NCBI GenBank assembly: GCA_016217545.1
Contig: JACRHT010000017.1
Coordinates: forward strand, 248,001-312,000
Source of the DNA: Opitutia bacterium
GTDB taxonomy: Bacteria > Verrucomicrobiota > Verrucomicrobiia > Opitutales > Opitutaceae
Direction: 5' to 3'
DNA: 64,000 bases
The notes below the pieces were generated by a model, which did no database searches, had not been told where the DNA came from, and was given only the letters and a program-made list of their open reading frames with translations. Shown here piece by piece: positions 1 through 9,800 of this stretch (its first letter is position 1; every line of letters begins with the position of its first letter). The position numbers and the translations under genes are program-made.

Positions 1-3000
1 CACGAAGCGCACAGCGTCAGCAATGACGAAGCCGTTCGTATCGGTCGTGCGGATGAGCACGCTGCCGCCGGTGCCGGCCGCGAAGCTGCGGACGCCGAGA
101 GAAATCCACGCGCCGCCGTTGACCCGCTGGTTGACGACGCTGGTCGCGGTGCCGCCAGCGTGGATCACGTCGACGGGCACGTTGCTCGCGCGGTTGGACC
201 CCGCGGTCCAGCGGAGATAGACCGTGTAGTCGGCAGCGACGGGAATGTCCGGCGTGTAGCGCACGCTCTTCGTGCCCTTGTCGACATTGCCGTCCTGCAG
301 GTAATTCGTGCCGTAATAACCGGCAGCCGTCGTGGCCGAGATCCAGTCGCCGGTGATCGTCACGCCGACGGCCGATGTGTTATCGAGAATGATCTCCGCC
401 CCACCCGTGCCGCCATCGTCATCGAGCGTGCGCACGACGAGCGGTGCGCTGAGCGCCGAGACGTTGCCGGCGGCATCGCGCGCGCGAACCGTCATCGAGT
501 AATTCGTGTAGGGCGTGAGGCCGGTGACGGGCAAGCTGGTGCTCGTGGCGGTGCCGATTTGCACGCCATCGCGGAACACGTCGTAGCCGGTGATGCCGAC
601 GTTGTCGGTCGCGCCCGTCCACGTGAGGGTGAACGCGGTGCTCGTCACGCTGGTTGCCGCGAGGCTGGCCGGCGCGGACGGTGCGGTAGTGTCGGCCGCC
701 TCGCGCACGAAGCGCACGGCGTCGGCGATGACGAAGCCGTTGGTGCCGGTGGTGCGGATGAGCAGGCTGCCGCCGGTGCCGGCGGAGAAGGCGTAGGTGC
801 CGTGGAGCACCCAGACGCCGTCGCTCACGCGCTGGTTGAAGGATTTCGTCGTGGTGCCGCTCGCGTGGATGACGTCGATCGGGACATTGTTTGCGCGGTT
901 CGCGCCGGCGGGCCAGCGAACGTAGACGCTGTAGGTCGCGCCCGCAGGAAAGTCGGGAATGAAACGGGCGCTCTTCGCGCCTTTCCCGGCGTTGCCGTCA
1001 TGGTGGTAGTTCGGGCCGTAGTAAGTGTTCGAGGTCGTGCCGGTCTGCCACTCGCCCGTGAACGCCACGCGCAACGGCGCAAGATTGTCGATGATGATCT
1101 CTGCGCCCGTCGTGCCGTCATCGAGCGTGCGGGCGTAGAGCGGTGCGCTCAGCGCGGAACCGTTGCCCGCGGTGTCGCGCGCCCGCACGTTGATGCGATA
1201 GGTCGTATAGGGATCGAGGCCCGTGACAGGCAGGCTGAGGCCCGTCGTCGAGCCGACGAGCACGCCGTCACGGAGAACATCATAGCTGACGACGCCGACA
1301 TCGTCGGTCGCGGGCGCCCAGCTGACGGTGAACGAACTCGTCGTCGCGTCGCTGAAGCTCAACCCCGCCGGCGGCACCGGCGGCAGATCGCCGCCCGCGA
1401 CCGGGAAAATCTCAATCGCGTTGATGAGCGTGTTGTTGACGGACGCCGCGAAGGACAGATCGAGGTAGTTGTCGGTCACGGCGACAATGCCGGACTTCAC
1501 GAGCGCAATGTCGCGACCACCGGCTTCGCCGAAGATGTCGATGTTGGTCCAACCGGCGGGCGCGGTGCCTTCCGCCGTCACGCTGAACACGCGCTGGCCC
1601 GCCGCGGTGACGCCGGAGAAAGTCTCCGCGAAATGCAGGCGCACCTCGTAGAGGCCGTTGGCCACAATGAGCGAGTAGCCGGTCACGCCCCAGCGCTCGG
1701 TCTGGTAGAGACGGTCGTCGTTGGTGCCGGCGATTTCGATGGCGCCGCGATCGGCCATGCCGCCGCCGGTGAAGCCGAAGTCCGCCGCCCATACGTGACC
1801 GAGGCCATCCGTGTAAGCAGTGGAGCTGCCCGACTCGATGCGCATCGCGACCGGTGTGGTCGGCATCGACGCGTTGATCGTGATGGTTTGCGTGGTCTTC
1901 GCACCGCGATTGTCCGTCACCACACACGTGGCGGTGAAGGTGCCGGGCGCATAATAGGTGACCGTGGGATTCTGCAACGCGGACGACTGGCCATCGCCGA
2001 ACGTCCACGCGTAGCCGACGAGGGTGCAGTCGCTGTCGGCCGCGTCGGCGGTGAAAGCAACCGTCAACGGCACGAGACCGCTGGTGACGCTGGCCGCGAT
2101 CGCGAGCGTCGGCGCGGCGTTGGGCGTAGTGTCGACGCGCGCGCTGCTGTAGCCCTTGGTGAGGCCGTAGAGCTGACTGTCCATCGCGTTGGCCGGCACG
2201 CCGCGCCAGAGAGGATCACGATCGATGTAGTCGGGATCGATGCCGGTGCTCTCGCTCCACATGACCGTCTGATTGAGCGTGGCCGAACCGCTGACGAAGC
2301 TGGTGATCGCCCCTTCGGCGGAGAGGATCGAGTTGCTCGCCGAAAGGATGCCGCCGCTATCGACGGAGAGTGCGGTGCCGAGACCGTGAAAGGTGGAATA
2401 ATCCACGTTGAGTGCACCGCCGTTGCCGCTCACCCAGACGCCGTAAGCGCCGCCGGTGCCGCCGCGCTTCACGTTGAAGGCCGCGAGGCAATTCACCATC
2501 TGCCCGCCGCCGGCCCAGTGGCGGTAGCCGCGCGAGTTGCCGACCGAAATGCAATCCTGGTAGAGCACGTCGGTCGCCTTGTTGTCGAAGCCGCCGTCGT
2601 TGTTATCGAAGGCCTGGCAGCGGATGAAGCGGACGTTGTAGGTGCCGCGCTCGGTGGAGAAGCCGTCGCCGTTCCAATAGTTGCTGCCGCCCTGCGGATA
2701 GCCGTTGTTGGACGAGATGCAGTCGATGAAGTCGACGTCGTGGATGATCGGCAGACCGTCGGTGTCGTCGCCGCCGAAGCCGACCGGGATCGCTTTCGCG
2801 ACGAACGCCGGATCGCCGCCGGTGCAGTCCGCGGAGGTCGCACGGAAGGTGATGAAGCTCGTGTGGTCGCCGACGCGGAACGCCTTTTTCGTGTAGCGGA
2901 TCGCGGTGCAGTTCACGACCTCGACGTGGTTGACGTTGTAGAGGCGGATGGCGTCCTCGATCGTGTCGAACGAGAGCGTGTCGAACACGAGGTTGGAGCG

Positions 3001-3471
3001 CAGCGTGTCGTTGCCCGAGGCGACGAGGCTCATGTTGATCACCCAGGGGTGATTGCGGAACGCGAGATTGCGGAACGCCCAGTGATGCGCCGCGCCGGGA
3101 AAATGGATGAAACGCGCGCCACCCGCATCGTTCGCGATGTTGAAGCTGCCTTGGAAGAGCGGTCGGCCGCCACCGGTGTCGACACCGACGATGCTCTTCG
3201 GATTGCCCGGCTCGCCGCTGCTGTTGATGACGAGCGAGGTGATCGTGTAGGTGCCGCTGCCGAGATTCAGCGTGTCACCCGCGCCGAGACCGTTGACGGC
3301 AGTCTGGATTTGCGCCTGCGGCCAGGCGTTCGTCCACGAGGTGCCATCCTGGGCACCGGCACCAGCCGGGGTGGCGTAATAATTTTGACCGGCGAAAGCC
3401 GAGAGCGCAGCGGCAACAAAGGCAGAGCCGGCCAGCGCGCGACGAAGGAACGTCGGGAGGAGCGTGTGCAT
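1..3471 (-). CDS. Secreted modular beta-helix / PKD / malectin / Fn3 / golvesin-like protein (3' end outside window)
   Basis: Read on the minus strand from ATG at 3471; the frame is open to the left edge, so the C-terminus is missing. Residues 1 to about 25 form a signal peptide. A right-handed parallel beta-helix follows (about 30-440) with the landmarks YWNGDGFSTE and FDNNDGGFDNKA, loosely like PL9-type pectate lyases. Then come a PKD domain (about 455-535, YAWTFGDG), a malectin-like carbohydrate-binding domain (about 540-690), and two repeats of Fn3 plus a golvesin-C-like domain (about 700-930 and 933-1157). The second repeat is cut by the window edge. Family knowledge suggests an extracellular polysaccharide-binding or -cleaving protein; the enzymatic activity is inferred, not shown. 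A LacI-type inverted repeat lies about 100 bp upstream. Confidence 0.85.
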   Translation of the reverse strand, partial: MHTLLPTFLRRALAGSAFVAAALSAFAGQNYYATPAGAGAQDGTSWTNAWPQAQIQTAVNGLGAGDTLNLGSGTYTITSLVINSSGEPGNPKSIVGVDTGGGRPLFQGSFNIANDAGGARFIHFPGAAHHWAFRNLAFRNHPWVINMSLVASGNDTLRSNLVFDTLSFDTIEDAIRLYNVNHVEVVNCTAIRYTKKAFRVGDHTSFITFRATSADCTGGDPAFVAKAIPVGFGGDDTDGLPIIHDVDFIDCISSNNGYPQGGSNYWNGDGFSTERGTYNVRFIRCQAFDNNDGGFDNKATDVLYQDCISVGNSRGYRHWAGGGQMVNCLAAFNVKRGGTGGAYGVWVSGNGGALNVDYSTFHGLGTALSVDSGGILSASNSILSAEGAITSFVSGSATLNQTVMWSESTGIDPDYIDRDPLWRGVPANAMDSQLYGLTKGYSSARVDTTPNAAPTLAIAASVTSGLVPLTVAFTADAADSDCTLVGYAWTFGDGQSSALQNPTVTYYAPGTFTATCVVTDNRGAKTTQTITINASMPTTPVAMRIESGSSTAYTDGLGHVWAADFGFTGGGMADRGAIEIAGTNDDRLYQTERWGVTGYSLIVANGLYEVRLHFAETFSGVTAAGQRVFSVTAEGTAPAGWTNIDIFGEAGGRDIALVKSGIVAVTDNYLDLSFAASVNNTLINAIEIFPVAGGDLPPVPPAGLSFSDATTSSFTVSWAPATDDVGVVSYDVLRDGVLVGSTTGLSLPVTGLDPYTTYRINVRARDTAGNGSALSAPLYARTLDDGTTGAEIIIDNLAPLRVAFTGEWQTGTTSNTYYGPNYHHDGNAGKGAKSARFIPDFPAGATYSVYVRWPAGANRANNVPIDVIHASGTTTKSFNQRVSDGVWVLHGTYAFSAGTGGSLLIRTTGTNGFVIADAVRFVREAADTTAPSAPASLAATSVTSTAFTLTWTGATDNVGITGYDVFRDGVQIGTATSTSLPVTGLTPYTNYSMTVRARDAAGNVSALSAPLVVRTLDDDGGTGGAEIILDNTSAVGVTITGDWISATTAAGYYGTNYLQDGNVDKGTKSVRYTPDIPVAADYTVYLRWTAGSNRASNVPVDVIHAGGTATSVVNQRVNGGAWISLGVRSFAAGTGGSVLIRTTDTNGFVIADAVRFV

Positions 3472-3571
3472 CGAGAGGTGGGGTTAGGGGTTCGGATGCG
3501 CACGCACGCAGCGGCGCATCCGGCGGTGGTCAGCTACGCCAGCGCGCGCGGCGTCGACTAGCGAATGTTGG

Positions 3572-3585
3572 TGCAAGGCGTTGCA
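3572..3585. promoter_or_regulatory. LacI-type operator candidate, copy 1
   Basis: TGCAAGGCGTTGCA, a perfect TGCAA-N4-TTGCA inverted repeat, about 100 bp upstream of the minus-strand beta-helix gene. The sequence after the palindrome (TTGCACC..C.TTCG.TAG, read towards the gene) is shared with copy 3 at 6778, upstream of the related beta-helix gene. Confidence 0.6.
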
Positions 3586-3658
3586 CGCCGATGCGCGCAC
3601 CGCGCGCTCCGATCTCCTGACAGCACGCTGTCAGCGCGCTGCGCTACGTTGCCCGGGC

Positions 3659-4045
3659 ATGAATCAAAAATCCCCCGACGCCACCGTTCAGCGTCTCGTC
3701 CACGCGCTCAATGCCGCCGATCTCGATCAGGCGGCTTCACTCTACACGGCCGATGCCGTCTTCGTTCCAGAACCGGGCAAGGTCGTGCACGGACGCGCCG
3801 CCGTTCGCGCCGCCCTGGCCGAATTGCTCGCGCTCAAGCCGTGCCTCACGACGCATCGCCAGCAAATCTTCTCCGACGGAGACGTTGCACTCTATCACTC
3901 CCGGTGGTCCCTGCGCGGGACCGCTCCGGATGGGCAAACCGTCGAACTCGGCGGCAACTCCAGCGACGTCCTGCGACGTCAGGCGGACGGCACCTGGCTC
4001 ATCGCGATCGACAATCCGCACGGCACGCGGGTGCTGGGCGAGTGA
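3659..4045 (+). CDS. NTF2-like (SnoaL/DUF4440-type) small protein
   Basis: 128 residues from ATG 3659. The frame is open further upstream, but MNQKSPDATVQRLVHALNA begins exactly where the NTF2-like fold starts. The pattern is typical of the family: an N-terminal helix with 'ALNAADLDQAASLYTADAVFVPEPGKVVHG', then a cone-shaped sheet ending in 'DGTWLIAIDNPHG'. Such proteins bind small ligands or act as hydrolases or isomerases, so no substrate can be assigned. No signal peptide is seen, so it is probably cytoplasmic. It lies between two LacI-type operator candidates and just upstream of the GH57-like gene. Confidence 0.75.
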   Translation: MNQKSPDATVQRLVHALNAADLDQAASLYTADAVFVPEPGKVVHGRAAVRAALAELLALKPCLTTHRQQIFSDGDVALYHSRWSLRGTAPDGQTVELGGNSSDVLRRQADGTWLIAIDNPHGTRVLGE

Positions 4046-4080
4046 TCTCGCGGCCGGGCGCAAGTCGTCGCAGCGGCTTG

Positions 4081-4094
4081 CGCAAGGCTTTGCG
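4081..4094. promoter_or_regulatory. LacI-type operator candidate, copy 2
   Basis: CGCAAGGCTTTGCG, a perfect CGCAA-N4-TTGCG inverted repeat whose end is 54 bp upstream of the GH57-like start codon. The continuation TTGCGCAGGTCGG is shared with copy 5 upstream of the TonB receptor. Confidence 0.6.
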
Positions 4095-4148
4095 CAGGTC
4101 GGGGCCTCGCATCGCTGGAGTGCGTCTGCGCTTAGTGCGTGCTCCCAC

Positions 4149-5591
4149 ATGGCCCCCACCCAACGCCCCACCAGTCAGCCCAAACCTGGCGTCATTTTCC
4201 TGCCGCACGGCAATCTCCAATACTCGCAACTCCGCCCCGAAAAACGCGGCTGGGTCGCAGCGCAAACCTACGGTCCGCTCTTCGCGCTCTCCGCCGAGAT
4301 GGACGCGCCGCTCGCGTTCGAGGCCTCCGGCGAGACGCTCGAGATCATCGCCGCCGCCGCGCCGCAAGTGCTCGATCAGCTCAAGGCCGGCATCAAGGAG
4401 GGTCGCATCGAACCCGTCGGCTCGCCACACACGCACATCATGCTCGCGAACATCGACCCCGAGATCGGCCTCGAGTCGTTGCGCGAAGGGCTCGACACGT
4501 GGGAACGCCTCACCGGCGTCCGGCCCGTCACCGGTTGGAATCCCGAGTGCAGCTGGGCGGGCTTCATTCCCGAGATTTTCCGCGCGGCTGGTTACGAGAC
4601 GCTCATCGGTGACGCCGATTCCTACCTGTTGTCCAGCGTGCCGGGCCTGCGCGAGGCGACCGGCCTGCGCTTCGACGTTCGCGGCCACAGCAACAAGAAT
4701 GCCCTGTTCAAAATTGAGGCCGAGATCGCCCGGCGCCCCGAAGTGCTCGAGACCCTCATTCGCCCCAACCTGCTCTCGAACGGCCTGCGCGTGATCCTGC
4801 GCTCGGACATGATGTGCAACATTCTCCTCTGGTATCTCATGGGCGCGACCGAGGGAAATCGCGAGCAGCCGATCAGCGCCGACGAGGTCCGCGCGACACT
4901 CGCGCGCTGGCGCGATCGGATCCCCGGAGGAAACGGTTTCCTGCTCCCTTACGCCGAGGACGCCGAATATGTCGGCACCACCGCGTATTTCTACGTGAAG
5001 CAATTCGGTCTCGCGCGTTTCTTCGAACCGGCACCCGACAGCGTCACGCGCTTCCGCAATGTCCTGCGGATCGCGCGCGAACTCGATTTCCGCCTGATCA
5101 CGCCGCGCGAAGCTGTCGCGACCTACGCCGCCATCCCCGGTCGCGGTTTCGAGAGCATCGAGAACGGCTGCGCCTGGCACGGCGGCACCGCGAAAGCCTG
5201 GGCCAACACGCCGCACGCGCGGCTGCTCGATCCGGTCTGCCGCAGCATGCACGAGGGTTTGAAGGCAATCGCCGCCACGCTGCGCATCGACGAAATGCGC
5301 CGCGACGCCGAGTTCCGCACCGTGATGCGGCAAATCACGACCGCCTACGTCAGTGACGCCCGCTGGCCGCCCGCGCCGACCTCGCCCGGCCGCTTCAATG
5401 TCCAGGAAGCACTCGACGCCCTGTCCGCCGCGAACGAAGGCATCGCGCGTCTCATGGTCACGCACGGCCTGGCCGATCATCGCAGCCTGTATTCGCCCGC
5501 CATCATGCGCACGCAGATCGCCGCGATTGCCGACGAGTTGATGGGAATGACCTACTTCGAAGAGAAGGGCGTCGCCGCGCCCGCCGCGTAG
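4149..5591 (+). CDS. GH57-like glycoside hydrolase/deacetylase-fold protein
   Basis: 480 residues from ATG 4149. The frame is open further upstream, but that part overlaps the NTF2-like gene and has no family similarity. The N-terminus has the GH57-type start 'GVIFLPHGNLQYSQL', then 'GSPHTHIMLANID' and the block 'GWNPECSWAGFIPEIFRAAG' followed by 'LIGDADSYL'. That block resembles the conserved region holding the GH57 nucleophile Glu. No signal peptide, so probably cytoplasmic. GH57 enzymes usually act on alpha-glucans; the context here is a secreted-CAZyme regulon, so the substrate is open. Confidence 0.75.
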   Translation: MAPTQRPTSQPKPGVIFLPHGNLQYSQLRPEKRGWVAAQTYGPLFALSAEMDAPLAFEASGETLEIIAAAAPQVLDQLKAGIKEGRIEPVGSPHTHIMLANIDPEIGLESLREGLDTWERLTGVRPVTGWNPECSWAGFIPEIFRAAGYETLIGDADSYLLSSVPGLREATGLRFDVRGHSNKNALFKIEAEIARRPEVLETLIRPNLLSNGLRVILRSDMMCNILLWYLMGATEGNREQPISADEVRATLARWRDRIPGGNGFLLPYAEDAEYVGTTAYFYVKQFGLARFFEPAPDSVTRFRNVLRIARELDFRLITPREAVATYAAIPGRGFESIENGCAWHGGTAKAWANTPHARLLDPVCRSMHEGLKAIAATLRIDEMRRDAEFRTVMRQITTAYVSDARWPPAPTSPGRFNVQEALDALSAANEGIARLMVTHGLADHRSLYSPAIMRTQIAAIADELMGMTYFEEKGVAAPAA

Positions 5592-5603
5592 GCGACACGC
5601 TCC

Positions 5604-6677
5604 TCACGCACTGGCTAGCGGGCGTGCCGTCGCGCCGTCGACCCACGCCCCGTGCACCTGCAGTCCTTTCGGGTGCTCGGGCACGCCGACCTCGTTTTGA
5701 TAGAGCAAATTGACGAGCAGCTCGACCGCGTTGCTGCCGACGCCGGCGTTGTCCTGTCGCACGCCGGCGACGTCACCGGGCGCCGCGTTTTCCACATCGT
5801 CCACGTTCAGGTGCGCGAGTGCGACGTCCTCGGGCACGCGCACGCCGTGGCGCCGAATCACGTTTAATAGGCGGCGATTCGCCGTGATGATCCCCTGCGG
5901 CGCGACGCGACGCAGCCACGGGATCACTTCCTCGTCGCGCTCGGTCAGCAACGGCGGCAGCGCCACGCCACCGAGTTCGCTTTGCAGCGTGGAAAAATAG
6001 CCGGCGAGAAAGCGGCCGTTCACGATGCGCTCCACGCGCGTCTCGCCGACGTAGCCGATGCGACGGTAGCCCATCTGCCACAGCCGTTGCACCGCAAGGC
6101 GGCCGCACTCGTATTGGTCGTCGCTCGAGTAGTGCAACGAAGGCCGCTCGAACCGCGTGCCCACGCTGACGATGGTGAACTGCTCGAGCGGCAGCGGAAT
6201 GCTCGTCGCCCACCCGCCACTCGCGGCGAACTCCGGCAGCAGCACGCCCTGGATGCCGCGATTGCGCAGGGAGCGGGCGAGACTCACCGCCGGTTTGCCC
6301 GTCGCACGAATACGGCTGATCGAGTAACCCAACGCCTCGGCCCGCGCCGCCGCGCCCGTCCAGAACGCGCGATGCACGGGATCGTGCTGCCAGTCCTCCG
6401 GCTGCGGGAAAAAATCGAGCCACGCCAGATTGCATCGCGCCGCGGGCGGATGTCCGTGCCGCAAATGCACCATGAGCGCCGACACGAGCGGATTCGGACG
6501 GTAGCCCATGCGCTCGGCGATTTTTTGGATGCGTTCCCGCGTCGCCGCGCTGATGCGCGGATCGCCCTTGAGCGCGCGCGAGACGGTGCTGGTCGCTACA
6601 CCGGCCGCAGCCGCGACCGCGTCCATCGAGAGTTGAGCCGCATCACGTGGGCCGGGGTTAGCAGGCGCGCCAGACAT
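5604..6677 (-). CDS. LacI-family transcriptional regulator
   Basis: 357 residues from ATG 6677; an ATG four codons earlier (6689) is possible. The N-terminal HTH reads 'MDAVAAAAGVATSTVSRALKGDPRIS', followed by the hinge helix 'ERMGYRPNPLVSALM'. The rest is a periplasmic-binding-protein-like effector domain, with 'GIQGVLLPEF' and 'RRIGYVGETRVERIVNGRFLAGYFS'. It is divergent from the double beta-helix gene at 6875, with an inverted repeat (6778-6791) between them. The same repeat occurs before other units of this region, so this protein is the natural candidate to bind it. The effector is probably an oligosaccharide released by the enzymes, which is an inference. Confidence 0.92.
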   Translation of the reverse strand: MSGAPANPGPRDAAQLSMDAVAAAAGVATSTVSRALKGDPRISAATRERIQKIAERMGYRPNPLVSALMVHLRHGHPPAARCNLAWLDFFPQPEDWQHDPVHRAFWTGAAARAEALGYSISRIRATGKPAVSLARSLRNRGIQGVLLPEFAASGGWATSIPLPLEQFTIVSVGTRFERPSLHYSSDDQYECGRLAVQRLWQMGYRRIGYVGETRVERIVNGRFLAGYFSTLQSELGGVALPPLLTERDEEVIPWLRRVAPQGIITANRRLLNVIRRHGVRVPEDVALAHLNVDDVENAAPGDVAGVRQDNAGVGSNAVELLVNLLYQNEVGVPEHPKGLQVHGAWVDGATARPLASA

Positions 6678-6777
6678 CGCGGCCAACAAAACGAGCGCCG
6701 TCCGCCGGGCAAGCCATTACGCTGGGCACGGTGCATCACCGCTCGCCGCCTCGGTGTTTTCCCCAGTCGTGACGGGA

Positions 6778-6791
6778 TGCAACGAATTGCA
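6778..6791. promoter_or_regulatory. LacI-type operator candidate, copy 3
   Basis: TGCAACGAATTGCA, perfect TGCAA-N4-TTGCA arms, in the divergent region between the LacI gene and the beta-helix gene at 6875. It could serve both autoregulation and target control. Confidence 0.65.
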
Positions 6792-6874
6792 CCCGCGTTC
6801 GGTAGCGTCGCTTGCCGTCCCGCACACAAGGGCACCGCGCACGCTGGCTGTAGCGTGCTCAACGCATACCCCCC

Positions 6875-9800
6875 ATGATCACGTCGAAACGACTGTTCGC
6901 GCATTGCGCGCTCGTGAGCACTTGCCTGCTCACTTTGCTGACCTCGGTCTTTGCCACGCCGTATTACGCCACGCCCTCGGGCGCGGGAACGATGACCGGC
7001 GGCAGTTGGGCCAACGCTTACTCGCAGGCCCAACTCGCCACCGCCGTCGCCGCGCTGACGCCCGGAGATATTCTCTATCTCGGCAGTGGCACCTACACGA
7101 ATCCCTCCTTCGTGCTCTCGTCGAGCGGCACGAGCGGAAGCCCGAAATCGATCATCGGCGTCGACACCGGCTCCGGCCTGCCGCTCATGCAGGGCAATTG
7201 GAACGAAACGACGCCCGCCGCATCGGGCGGCAGCGCGTATTGCATCCGCTTCTCCACGATCGAGGACGGACACGTCGCCTACTGGGTCGTGAAGGACCTC
7301 CGCATTTCGCGCTACCTGCAGGCCGTCACCGCCAACAGCATCGCCAGCTACTCGAACCTCACGCTCGACAACATCGACGCCGACACGGTGCGCGACGGCA
7401 TCGCGATGATCAACTGGACCAACTGCGTCGTGAAAAACTGCGACATCATCCGGCACACGAAAAAGGGTTTCCGCCTCGCCGGCGCGGTGAACAACACGAG
7501 CTTCGAAAACTGCACCGCCGATGCCAATGGCGGCAACGACGCGTTCCCCACTGAAGCCTACCCCACCGGCTTCTTCTCCGATTCCAGCTCGGGTAATCAC
7601 GACAACACGTTCACCGACTGCACGGCGAAGAACAACCGCATGTCCTCGCAACCCGTCGCCTATTGGAACGGCGACGGCTTCAGCACCGAAGGCAACAACT
7701 ACAACTACACCTACCTCCGCTGCCGGGCGTTCGACAACCACGACGGCGGCTTCGACGACAAGGCCCGGAGCGCGAACTACCGCGATTGCGTCGCCCTCGG
7801 CAACAAACGCGGCTTCCGCATCTGGGGTTCGAACGGCGTGATGACGAACTGTCTCTCCGCCTACAACGCCTCGTGGGGCGACGCCTACCCCGCGCACGGC
7901 CTCTGGGTTTCGGCAGGCGACAGCGTCAGCGTCAGCCAGTCGACGTTCTTCAACGCCACCGATGAGCAGGTCTACGTGGAAGCCGGCGCCCAGGTCGCGC
8001 TCAACGACTCCATTCTCTCCGTCGACGGCGTCTTCGCCAGCGGCGCGATGACCAACACCGGCGTGCTCCTCAACCGCACCATCCGCTACACGCCGAGCAC
8101 CGGCCCGGATGCCAATCCAAACTACGCCGCACCGGCGCGCACCTGGACCGGCTCACCCGCCAACGCCTTCGACAGCCAGACCTACACCAGCCCCGAGCGC
8201 GGTTATTATCAGGCGAGCGGCACGCCCAACATCGCTCCGATCATGACGATCGCCGCCGGGCCTTACGCTTCCGGCATGACGCCGCTGACGGTCAACTTCA
8301 CCGCTTCCGCCACCGACAGCGACGGCACGATCGCCTCGTATGCGTGGACCTTCGGCGACGGCGGCTCGTCGACCGCGCAGAATCCGTCGCACACCTACAC
8401 CGCCCTCGGCACGTTCACCGCCGAGTGCATCGCGACCGACAATTCCGGCGCCGTCACCGTCCGTCGCGTCGCGATCCAGGTGATCGCCGCCAACGCTGGC
8501 CCGAACCACTACATCACGCCCACCGGCGCCGGCGCCCACAACGGCTCCAACTGGGCCAATGCCTTCGGCGAAACCGAGCTGCAGGCCGTGTTCAACTCCC
8601 TCAGCTCCGGCCACACCGTGAATCTCGGCAGCGGCACCTACTCGCTCGGCGGCACCGTCACGATGACGAAGAGCGGCACGTCCAGCGCGCCCGTGGTCGT
8701 CCAAGGCGTCGATACCGGCGCGGGCCTCCCGCTGTTCGACGGCACCTTCGACAACCACAACAACGCCTCGTCGAACTTCCTCAGCTTCGGCAGCGGCGCG
8801 ATGAGCTACATCACGGTGAAAAACCTCAGCTTCATCGAGCACGGTTGGGTGATCGACATGCCCAAGATCGGCACGACCGATACGCTGCGCGATCACATCA
8901 CGTTCGAAAATCTGAGCTTCGACTCCGTCGAGGACGCGATCCGCATTCGCAACTGCAACAACGTCCTCGTCCGAAACTGCCACGTGATCCGCTACACGAA
9001 GAAAGCCTTCCGCATCGGCGACTACTCGAGCTTCGTCGCATTCCAGAACTGCTCGGCCGACTGCACTGGCGGCAACCTCGACTACTGGGCGAAGAACACG
9101 CCCAACGGCTTCTTCTGCGAGGACGAGGCCGGCAGCCTGCCGATCATCCACGACATCACGTTCATCGACTGCGTGGCGCGCAACAACGGCTACAACCAGT
9201 CGAGCGGCGACTACTGGAACGGCGACGGCTTCTCCACCGAACGCGGCCACTACAACATCCTCCGCATCCGCTGCCAGTCCTACGACAACAACGACGGCGG
9301 CTTCGACGACAAGGCCGACAACCTCACGATGATCGACTGCGTCGCCGCCGGTAATTTCCGCCAGTATCGCATCTGGGGCACCACCGGCGTCGTGTTGCAA
9401 AACTGCCTCGGCGCAAACGGCGTCGAAGGCGCCGCCACCGGCGGCTCCGGCGGCACGAGCAGTCCGAACCTCGTCTGGCTGCGCATCAATGCACAGGCCA
9501 CGATCCGCAACTCCACCTTCGACTCCGGCGGCTCGATCTACCTCGAAGCCGGCGCGGCGCTGACCATCGAGGACAGCATCGTCTCGCGCAACGACAACAC
9601 CACGACGTTCTTCACCGGCGGCACCGTCACGAACAACAACACCGCCACCTACAGCCTCGCCACCGGCACGAACCCGCAATACGTCGCGCGCTCCGACACT
9701 TGGCGCGGCTCGCCGGTCAATGCCTACGACAACGCCACCTGGGGCACGACCAAGGGCTACAGCAGCACATGGACGGCGAACGCGATCAGCGTGAACATCT

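Noticed and set aside
160-3561. 1133-codon open frame on the plus strand
   Set aside because: Shadow of the minus-strand beta-helix/malectin gene: its translation is low-complexity Arg/Ala/Val-rich without domains, while the opposite strand gives clear modules and a signal peptide.
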